Assembly: GCA_009668225.1 (NCBI GenBank)
Contig: WJYK01000004.1
Location: forward strand, 62,001 to 126,000
Length of the DNA: 64,000 nucleotides
Reading direction: 5' to 3'
Origin: Enterobacteriaceae bacterium RIT693
Lineage (GTDB): Bacteria > Pseudomonadota > Gammaproteobacteria > Enterobacterales > Enterobacteriaceae
Below the pieces are notes generated by a model. That model had not been told where the DNA came from. It saw only the letters and a program-made list of their open reading frames with translations, and searched no databases. A program made the translations under genes and the position numbers. Below, piece after piece: positions 57,260-64,000 of this stretch (position 1 is its first letter; each line of letters begins with the position of its first letter).

Positions 57260-57870
57260 ACGGAAAGAACATGACTTCCGGTGCCTGGCCTGCAGATGAG
57301 CATGCAGGTGCCGGGAGAGTACGCCACCTACCATGCCGCTTCTGTGCGACCAAATTCCTAAAAGTGCAAAGATAAAGTCCGAAAGTTGCTCTGATACCGG
57401 CGGAAGAAATATCGGCCTCTCAGCGTTTGTTCCCTTTTTATCATTAATCCACGCCATCTCTCCTTTCTTCTGCATAACACCTTGAGGATTCAACGTGAAC
57501 TATCCCAATGCCGCTGATATCGGGGTTGCATAATCATTTTGACCGCCACTGAAGGCAGCGCTATGAGAGCGCAGCGTTGGCTGGACAAGAATGTTTTTGC
57601 TATTTCGGCCTCATATTAATTGCTGTTACCTATTATGGATGGATCTGCTCTTCCGGTAACGTTGCGAACATTAAACGGATGTGTGGGATTAACAGGGAGC
57701 GGTATCTTCGAACTTCTGCTGCTGAGCAGGGTAATTTCACCATAGCTTAGCTTTTCTGATTTTCTGAAGTATTAGTTTTTGGCCCGGTTTGCTGTTCTCA
57801 GAATGCCCTTCACGTTTTTGCATCCCATTCGTTTATGTAAAACGCCTTTTGTAAGGTTTATTTAGTTATT
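57260..57870. other. Non-coding region before the capsule locus
   Basis: About 610 nt without a recognisable gene. At about 57283-57318 an inverted repeat (CCGGTGCC...GGTGCCGGG with an inner CCTGCA / TGCAGG) may terminate the phosphatase gene. From about 57500 the sequence becomes AT-rich, marking the left edge of the capsule region. A small minus-strand open frame here has no family resemblance and is not called. Confidence 0.55.
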
Positions 57871-57908
57871 CAGCGTATTGGTTGCTGTGAGCCATGGGCG
57901 GTAGCGTG
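57871..57908 (+). promoter_or_regulatory. JUMPstart with ops element
   Basis: The ops octamer-type core GGCGGTAGCGTG occupies 57897-57908, preceded by GGTTGCTGTGAGCCAT at about 57880-57895. The consensus JUMPstart is GGTAGCTGTTAAGCCA then GGGGCGGTAGCGTG. It lies 33 nt upstream of kpsM. The ops sequence in the transcribed DNA recruits RfaH, which lets polymerase run through long surface-polysaccharide operons. Confidence 0.9.
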
Positions 57909-57941
57909 TGTATCACTCTTTTAACGTACTGGAAATAAACT

Positions 57942-58718
57942 ATGGCAAGAAGTGGTTTTGATGTTCAATTAGCCTCGGTCAACGCGTTATTCCTGCGTGA
58001 ACTGAAAACCCGCTTCGGGAAGTACCGATTAGGATATCTTTGGGCCATACTGGAGCCCACTTCTCATTTATTGATATTGTTGACGATCTTTGGTTTTATC
58101 ATGCATAGAACCATGCCCGATATTTCTTTTCCGGTGTTTTTACTTAATGGCATTATTCCATTTCTTTTGTTTAACAATATCGCCAGGCGATCAATTGGAG
58201 CGATTGAAGCAAATCAGGGTTTGTTTAATTACCGCCCCGTAAGACCCTTCGATACTATTGTTTCAAGGGCTTTGCTTGAGGTGTTAATCTATGCCATTGT
58301 CTATGTGATCTTAATGATTGCAGTGAGTTTTCTTGACGACGGTATTATTATCAGTAATTTAGTTCTATTCGTTGTTACCTGGTTCTTTCTTGTCGTTTTT
58401 TCTTGTGGAGTTGGTTTTATTTTTATGGTCGTAGGAAAGATGTTTCCTGAAACAGAAAAATTTCTACCTATTATACTTAAGCCCCTCTATTTTATCTCCT
58501 GCATTATGTTTCCTTTACATAGCATTCCCCATGAATATTGGCCATATTTTTTATGGAATCCTCTCGTACATGCGGTCGAATTAAGCCGCAACGCTATTGT
58601 CGCAGGTTATGAATGTGATGGGGTCAGTTTAAGTTACTTGTTTATCTGCACATTAGTGACTCTTTTTCTTGGGCTGGCGCTTTATCGGACGAGTGAAAAG
58701 GCCATGTTAACCTCATGA
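57942..58718 (+). CDS. kpsM: Capsular polysaccharide ABC exporter permease KpsM
   Basis: 258 residues, six-span ABC-2 permease that moves finished capsule polymer across the inner membrane. It matches E. coli group 2 KpsM very closely: MARSGFDVQLASVNALFLRE, RFGKYRLGYLWAILEP, FPVFLLNGIIPF, IEANQGLFNYRPVRPFDTI and the end RTSEKAMLTS. It overlaps kpsT by 4 nt (ATGA). The other kps genes (FEDUCS) are not in this window. GC content falls sharply from here on, suggesting acquisition. Confidence 0.96.
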   Translation: MARSGFDVQLASVNALFLRELKTRFGKYRLGYLWAILEPTSHLLILLTIFGFIMHRTMPDISFPVFLLNGIIPFLLFNNIARRSIGAIEANQGLFNYRPVRPFDTIVSRALLEVLIYAIVYVILMIAVSFLDDGIIISNLVLFVVTWFFLVVFSCGVGFIFMVVGKMFPETEKFLPIILKPLYFISCIMFPLHSIPHEYWPYFLWNPLVHAVELSRNAIVAGYECDGVSLSYLFICTLVTLFLGLALYRTSEKAMLTS

Positions 58719-59377
58719 TTAAAATTGAAAATTTAACTAAATCATATCGTACCCCGAAGGGACGACATTATGTTTTCAGAGATCTCACTATTGAGATACC
58801 CAGCGGGAAAAGTGTGGCGCTAATCGGTCGAAATGGCGCAGGAAAATCGACGCTTCTACGCATGATCGGTGGAATAGATCGGCCCGACAAAGGGAAAATC
58901 ATTACCAATAACTCAATCTCATGGCCCGTAGGCCTGGCGGGAGGGTTCCAGGGAAGCTTGACGGGACGAGAAAATGTAAAATTTGTTTCTCGCCTTTATG
59001 CTGAAAAAAATGAGTATCGGGAAAAGGTTCGGTTTGTAGAAGAGTTTGCTGAACTGGGGAAATATTTTGACATGCCGATTAAAACATACTCTTCAGGAAT
59101 GAAGTCTCGGTTAGGTTTTGGTCTGAGTATGGCCTTTGATTTTGATTATTATTTGGTTGATGAGGTCCTTTCTGTCGGTGATGCCAGGTTTAAAAATAAA
59201 TGTTCTGAGCTATTTGATGAGCGAAGAGTGACATCAAATTTATTAATGGTTTCTCATAGCTTAAGTTCTTTAAAACAGTATTGCGATGTTGCGTTACTTA
59301 TCGGGAGGAATAATGTTGTAAGATATTACGAAAACATTAATGAGGCAATATATTGGTATATCAAAGATATCTCATGA
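58715..59377 (+). CDS. kpsT: Capsular polysaccharide ABC exporter ATPase KpsT
   Basis: 220 residues. Walker A LIGRNGAGKSTLLRMI (about 36-51), signature region TYSSGMKSRLGFGLSMAF, Walker B YYLVDEVLSVGDARF and switch His in MVSHSLSSL. This is the usual short KpsT without a carbohydrate-binding C-terminal domain, in keeping with lipid-anchored group 2-type capsule. The ATGA overlap with kpsM shows translational coupling. The next gene starts 46 nt downstream. Confidence 0.96.
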   Translation: MIKIENLTKSYRTPKGRHYVFRDLTIEIPSGKSVALIGRNGAGKSTLLRMIGGIDRPDKGKIITNNSISWPVGLAGGFQGSLTGRENVKFVSRLYAEKNEYREKVRFVEEFAELGKYFDMPIKTYSSGMKSRLGFGLSMAFDFDYYLVDEVLSVGDARFKNKCSELFDERRVTSNLLMVSHSLSSLKQYCDVALLIGRNNVVRYYENINEAIYWYIKDIS

Positions 59378-59423
59378 TATTAGATATTAGCTCATCGATT
59401 AACAATAACGTAAGTATTTCAAG

Positions 59424-60560
59424 ATGAACGCTATAGCTAAGAAAACAAAAAAATTATTGAAATCCCCGGGAGTTTTTTTAAGAGACTACTTTAATAAAAA
59501 ACATCCTATTATAAGAAATGAAGTTGGATGCCCTGAAAATGAAGAGAGTATTTTAATAAAACACGACCTTATTCTTGAAAGTATAATTCCTACAAATTTT
59601 GATATTGACGTTGTCTATACATGGGTCAATAGTAATGATGCTGTATGGCGGAGTAAGCTTGATGCTTATCTGGGAATAGATACGGTTGATTTTGGTCATG
59701 CTGCAAAGGACCAGGCGCGCTTCAGTAATCATGATGAAATATTTTACTCAATAAAAAGCGTATTAAAAAATCTCCCGTGGGTAAGATATATCTATGTCGT
59801 CACCGACGGGCAGGACCTGAAGTTTGGCAATATATCGCCAAAAGTAAAACTTGTTGATCATAAAGATATTATAGATGAGAAGTATCTCCCTACATTTAAC
59901 TCTCATGTAATAGAAGCCCATCTTCATAAAATACCTTCTTTATCTGAAAATTTTATTTATTTTAACGATGATGTCTTTGTTGGCAGACCCTTGCCTGCCG
60001 CGCATTTCTTTCGTAGCAACGGGGTTGCATCCTTATTTTTATCTAACAAAAGCCTTAAGCATATGAAAGGCCGTGGGGTGAATACACCAACGCTTAGTGC
60101 ATCACTACGCTCGATATCAATTCTCGAAAATAAATTTTCAGTCAATATAGATACGCCGTTGGCGCATACGTACTTTCCCTTGAAAAAAAGCATGTTCAAT
60201 AAAGTTTGGGTGTTATATAAAAATGACATTGAATCTTATCTTAATAATAAGTTTAGAACCGATCATGATCTAAATTTAGCAACGTTTTTTGTTCCCTGGT
60301 TTACCTATTTAAAAGGGGCGGCGGTGCAGTCCAGAGATATATGTCATTATTTCAATATAAGATCTTCCGCTGCGCCTGGTTATTATAATCATTTGGTTTT
60401 TTGTAAAACTAACAATGAGATGCCTCATTCTATTTGTGCTAATGATTTCAACTCTACAAGCATAACAATTAAAAACTATAAAAAAATACTGATAGATAAC
60501 ATGAAGTATCATTTTGATAATGAAATTGACGAATTAATAAATCCCGATAAACTTGTTTAA
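59424..60560 (+). CDS. Stealth-family capsule sugar-phosphate transferase
   Basis: 378 residues with the four conserved Stealth blocks: [16 protein letters not shown] (CR1, about 54-69); [20 protein letters not shown], then IYVVTDGQ and [16 protein letters not shown] (CR2); [14 protein letters not shown] with [10 protein letters not shown] (CR3 region); and a short C-terminus. Members such as meningococcal SacB and LcbA move hexose-1-phosphate units into phosphodiester-linked capsules. The N-terminus, [19 protein letters not shown], resembles that of the next gene. It is AT-rich and follows kpsT in the same operon. The donor sugar is not known. Confidence 0.9.
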   Translation: MNAIAKKTKKLLKSPGVFLRDYFNKKHPIIRNEVGCPENEESILIKHDLILESIIPTNFDIDVVYTWVNSNDAVWRSKLDAYLGIDTVDFGHAAKDQARFSNHDEIFYSIKSVLKNLPWVRYIYVVTDGQDLKFGNISPKVKLVDHKDIIDEKYLPTFNSHVIEAHLHKIPSLSENFIYFNDDVFVGRPLPAAHFFRSNGVASLFLSNKSLKHMKGRGVNTPTLSASLRSISILENKFSVNIDTPLAHTYFPLKKSMFNKVWVLYKNDIESYLNNKFRTDHDLNLATFFVPWFTYLKGAAVQSRDICHYFNIRSSAAPGYYNHLVFCKTNNEMPHSICANDFNSTSITIKNYKKILIDNMKYHFDNEIDELINPDKLV

Positions 60561-60575
60561 TGGTATAAATTTAAT

Positions 60576-63500
60576 ATGAATAAAAAAATCAGAAAGTTAA
60601 TCAACAATCCTGGGTTATTTTTTAAGGATATGGTGTCAAAAAAACAAATGGCACTAAGAACAGTAGCTTCTGGTAAAGTTGTTGCAGGCCTTAGTTATAA
60701 TATTGTAATCGTCACCAGTTCAGTTTTGAATAATTATAAAGAATGTTTTGATTCGGTTTTGGCGCAAAAGGCCAGTGAGAATATCAATGTAATTATACTT
60801 AATAAAGATGAACCAGAATCGGATGTCACTGTTTATCGTCATGGTCAACGTCTTGAGAATTGCTCATTTGAGGCAGCATTGAGCAATGAGTATACACTGT
60901 TTATTTGGTGCCAGGATTTACTGGATGTGAATTTCATATTCAATGCAGACCGTATTCTGCAGAAGCACAATAAAAATAATAACATCATTGTTACTAATAA
61001 ATTTAAGTCTTCATCAATAACACAATTACCTCGTAACTATCATCCTTTTACCGCTATCTATAATAAAATACAGCCGTTGAAAGTGACGGCAAGTTCAATG
61101 ATAGTTGATTCAATTTATGGCACATTTTTTTCAACAAATCTGGTAAAACAGCAGTTGGTTGAGTGCCAGGGTTACTCTTGGTTAAATTTTGACGGATTGG
61201 GATTACTCTGCAGTGTATTAGGTGATGAGCAAAGTGAACCTGTTATTTATATTTCTCGTCAATCAAAATATTTAGTTTCCGAAGAGTTGATTCATCTTCC
61301 CTTTTCGGGAACCGAATGGTCTCAGGTCGAATTGTTTGGTGCGGATTTCACGGGTGTCATAGATATATTTTATAATAATATTATTATTGAGAATGTGTGG
61401 ACGCCATTGCTTAAACGTTCGCTTTTCTTTTTCCTCTTAAAATATATTAAAAAAGGGCTGGCTAACCAATCTCTTCTTGATGGGTGTTCTCTGAAAGAAG
61501 CAGAACTATTTCATCAATATTTTGCTAAGGCACTATCGATTATTGGTGAAAAAATCATCTCAACGTTTAATGTTGCATGTGCTGAACAACTGAAAGTAGG
61601 CGCATTGAATAAAATAGATATAGAACGATTTAATAGTATAGTTGATATATTACAGTATGACGAAGATAAAAATCAGGTGCTGCTTCGTTATTTTTCTGCT
61701 ACCGACTATTTTGAGTCGTTTAGATGTGCGAGTGGGGAAATAGTGCCGGTTGAGATGAAAACCGTTAGCCACAATCTTTTTTTTAATACGTTTTTTTACG
61801 AAAGAAGAATATGGGTGTGTTTGGATGATTTGAATAACACATCAAAGCTTATTGTTAACATAAATAATGGTCCGATAAAGTTTAGAGGGTTAAATAAAAA
61901 AGTTGTTGCTACAATAACCTTAGGAGATATTATCAATCATTATAATGAACTTAAACCAAAGTTTAAAGTAAGTAGAAAGTATAATAATGCATGGATTTTA
62001 ATGGATCGTGATAATCAGGCCGATGATAACGCAGAGCATTTATATCGATATATAAAGAAAAATCGTCCTGACATTCCAGCATATTTTGTTATCTCTAACG
62101 AATCTCATGACTGGGAGCGGCTGGAGGATGACGGTTTTAATTTATTAGCATTTGGTAGCTCTGAACATGAGGCTGCACTCGAGTCTTGTTCACGTGTTAT
62201 TAGTTCTCATGCCGCACAGTTTGCTACTGATTATTTTAAAGATAAAAGGATGTTAAGTAAAAAATTTGTATTTCTCCAGCATGGTGTCATTCACAACGAT
62301 CAGTCAGCTTTATTTAAACCAGACTGGAAAAAATTTGACTTGTTTCTGACCTCATCTCATGATGAATACCAATCTATCGCGGGGGAACATAGTGCTTATA
62401 AATTTACGGCGAAAGAGGTCGCACTAACCGGTTTACCTCGTCATGATGCATTAATACATTCAGATGTGCAGAAGCAGAAGATGATCCTTGTTATGCCAAC
62501 ATGGCGACCCGCTCTGTTGGGGAAAGTGCTCGAGGGTACGACAAGAGAATTACTTCCGGATTTCATTGAAAGTGAGTATGCGAACAAATGGAGAGATTTT
62601 CTTAGTAATGAAAGACTAAAAATGTTCGCTGCTGAGTCTGGCTATGAGATTGTTTTTTTCCCTCATGCAAATATACAGCCGTACCTTGATGAATATATCC
62701 TCCCCGAACACGTTAAAGTGCTTAGCCATGCGGCTGGTAGCATTCAGGAATTATTCTTAAAAGCAAGTGTAATGGTGACTGACTATTCCTCGGTTGCGTT
62801 TGAGATGGCCTATTTGAATAAGCCGGTATGTTACTATCAATTTGATGAAGAGGATTTTTTCCAAAAAGGTCATTACAATAAAGGGTATTTCGATTATAGA
62901 AATGATGGTTTTGGTCCAGTATTTACTTCGGAGAATAACACCATTGAATTTGTCCGTGATATAATTAGTAACCAGTGCGAGAGTTATCCACTTTATGCGG
63001 AAAGAGTAAAAAACTTCTTTCCCTTCAGGGATGGTAAATGTTGCGAGCGCGTTCTTAATGCAATACTCCAGCTTGATGAAAAGACTTCTCACTCCTCTTC
63101 GATTGCACCCGAGGATTGGGCTGAACAAGCCGTTATTTTTGACCAAATCCGTTTTGCATATGACCGTTATCATCAAATTTTTCAGAAAATGTCTCCTGAA
63201 GAAATGTGCAATGTCGATCGTCGGCATCATCATAATTATTGCAACGTCCTTCTCCATCATGGTGATTTTGATAGGGCGCAAGCATTTTTCAGCGCCACTG
63301 AAAAGGATGAGCAAGAAAACCAATTATTCTATATCAAATCTAACATAATCCGTTCATTAACCCATCTTCATCCATTAGATTCGGTGGTCATAAAATCACT
63401 TAGTTGTGACGATTATGAATATATTAATAGTTTTATTTCAGAATCGACAGCTAAAGAGACGGATAAAACTCATCACCCCATTGATACACTGCATGTTGCG

Positions 63501-64000
63501 GATTGTGATTATCGTTCTACTCGAAGAAAGGGAAGTGATTTCATCCATTCCTTTATTAGTGATGATACTGTCAACCTGAGGATATTAGAGATAGAGAGGA
63601 AATATTCTTCAGCGATTGTGTGTTACAACGCGATGGACAGTAAGGATCGTGAATTCATTGTCAATAAAGCTATTTATATGCGATCGCTTAGAGCGCTAAA
63701 TAAATGGGCTTTAATCATCGATTTTGCAAAGACAAATGTTTTACAGGGACGGACAGGGATTCATTGTTTCGCCTCTGCATATTTATATGCTATGCGGTGT
63801 AATAAAAAAATAGCACCCAATTTTTCAGATTTCGATTATGTTTTAAGCGACGTGGAAAACATAGATTTTAGTACCATCAAAGATTTTCTTTATTATTGTT
63901 TCTTTATTAAAAACTACAAGAATGTAGATGTCATTATTGCCAGGCATTTTCGTGAAATCAACACGGTCACGCTTGAGAACTATTGCACTATATTATGCCG
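60576..64000 (+). CDS. Giant CDP-glycerol glycerophosphotransferase-like protein (3' end outside the window)
   Basis: Open from an ATG at 60576 to the window edge: 1141 codons without a stop. Its 5' end is 15 nt after the stealth gene. Residues about 1-25 form a basic amphipathic start (KKIRKLINNPGLFFKDMV). About 30-310 is a weakly GT-A-like region (VIVTSSVLNNYKECFDSVL). About 470-830 is a TagF/CDP-glycerol glycerophosphotransferase domain: FLQHGVIHND (about 567), LTGLPRHD, MPTWRPA, FFPHANIQPYLDE, VTDYSSVAFEMAYLNKPVCY (about 734) and GYFDYRNDGFGPV. Beyond 830 lies a helical, TPR-like segment. It probably builds a glycerol-phosphate or sugar-phosphate polymer with the stealth enzyme. Very AT-rich. 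Confidence 0.88.
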   Translation, partial: MNKKIRKLINNPGLFFKDMVSKKQMALRTVASGKVVAGLSYNIVIVTSSVLNNYKECFDSVLAQKASENINVIILNKDEPESDVTVYRHGQRLENCSFEAALSNEYTLFIWCQDLLDVNFIFNADRILQKHNKNNNIIVTNKFKSSSITQLPRNYHPFTAIYNKIQPLKVTASSMIVDSIYGTFFSTNLVKQQLVECQGYSWLNFDGLGLLCSVLGDEQSEPVIYISRQSKYLVSEELIHLPFSGTEWSQVELFGADFTGVIDIFYNNIIIENVWTPLLKRSLFFFLLKYIKKGLANQSLLDGCSLKEAELFHQYFAKALSIIGEKIISTFNVACAEQLKVGALNKIDIERFNSIVDILQYDEDKNQVLLRYFSATDYFESFRCASGEIVPVEMKTVSHNLFFNTFFYERRIWVCLDDLNNTSKLIVNINNGPIKFRGLNKKVVATITLGDIINHYNELKPKFKVSRKYNNAWILMDRDNQADDNAEHLYRYIKKNRPDIPAYFVISNESHDWERLEDDGFNLLAFGSSEHEAALESCSRVISSHAAQFATDYFKDKRMLSKKFVFLQHGVIHNDQSALFKPDWKKFDLFLTSSHDEYQSIAGEHSAYKFTAKEVALTGLPRHDALIHSDVQKQKMILVMPTWRPALLGKVLEGTTRELLPDFIESEYANKWRDFLSNERLKMFAAESGYEIVFFPHANIQPYLDEYILPEHVKVLSHAAGSIQELFLKASVMVTDYSSVAFEMAYLNKPVCYYQFDEEDFFQKGHYNKGYFDYRNDGFGPVFTSENNTIEFVRDIISNQCESYPLYAERVKNFFPFRDGKCCERVLNAILQLDEKTSHSSSIAPEDWAEQAVIFDQIRFAYDRYHQIFQKMSPEEMCNVDRRHHHNYCNVLLHHGDFDRAQAFFSATEKDEQENQLFYIKSNIIRSLTHLHPLDSVVIKSLSCDDYEYINSFISESTAKETDKTHHPIDTLHVADCDYRSTRRKGSDFIHSFISDDTVNLRILEIERKYSSAIVCYNAMDSKDREFIVNKAIYMRSLRALNKWALIIDFAKTNVLQGRTGIHCFASAYLYAMRCNKKIAPNFSDFDYVLSDVENIDFSTIKDFLYYCFFIKNYKNVDVIIARHFREINTVTLENYCTILC

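Noticed and set aside
57053-57493. Minus-strand frame of 146 codons in the gap before the capsule locus
   Set aside because: Half of it overlaps the histidine phosphatase gene in antisense, and its composition and sequence show no protein family features.
62757-63348. Short frames on both strands within the last 1.3 kb
   Set aside because: They overlap the giant capsule gene, whose frame is open from 60576 to the end with clear glycerophosphotransferase motifs.

Overview
The window is a stretch of enterobacterial chromosome. The order uxaA - sstT - alx - ygjR - ygjP - rlmG, then fadH, then patA and aer, is the E. coli order, and the proteins are close to their E. coli counterparts over full length. 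The genus cannot be fixed from the sequence alone; a non-Escherichia member of the Enterobacteriaceae (Cedecea/Enterobacter-like) fits the gene content. Most of the window is GC-rich, while about 6.1-8.2 kb and 57.9-64.0 kb are clearly AT-rich and look acquired.

Layout. (1) 1-6.05 kb: conserved core, including the 3' end of uxaA and alx with its yybP-ykoY-type leader. (2) 6.05-17.0 kb: an adhesin island between rlmG and fadH. It holds a membrane-bound ToxR/MarT-like regulator with a FidL-like partner, two paralogous small lipoproteins, a roughly 2170-residue inverse autotransporter (intimin/invasin type) with an exact 300-bp coding repeat, and a LuxR-like regulator. (3) 17.0-23.7 kb: fadH, an ERIC element, a CcdA-thioredoxin fusion, an OmpR-type two-component system and a secreted alpha/beta hydrolase. 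(4) 24.2-27.2 kb: lsrK and lsrFG only, without lsrR or lsrACDB. (5) 27.3-38.4 kb: patA and aer, normally neighbours, separated by a GGDEF gene remnant, a five-gene peptide/nickel-type ABC transporter, a 548-bp repeat element with nested inverted ends, and proP. (6) 38.5-48.5 kb: a complete citrate fermentation cluster (citBA divergent from citS, a FAH-family gene, citCDEFXG). (7) 48.6-57.3 kb: curA, a cold-shock gene, uxuA-uxuR without uxuB, an ECF sigma/anti-sigma operon with a TPR protein and cytochrome b561, a short SAHH-like protein and a periplasmic histidine phosphatase. (8) 57.9 kb to the end: a capsule locus led by a JUMPstart/ops site, with kpsM, kpsT, a Stealth-family phosphotransferase and a very large CDP-glycerol glycerophosphotransferase-like gene that runs off the window.

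How it fits together. The cit cluster would import citrate with Na+, split it to acetate and oxaloacetate, and possibly decarboxylate oxaloacetate with the FAH-family enzyme in place of the membrane OadGAB pump. The adhesin island resembles the logic of Salmonella marT-fidL-misL, with a co-located lipoprotein pair of unknown role. The capsule locus predicts a phosphodiester-linked (teichoic-acid-like) surface polymer exported by KpsMT and controlled by RfaH. A repeat family with one complete and two complementary half copies is scattered through the intergenic regions.
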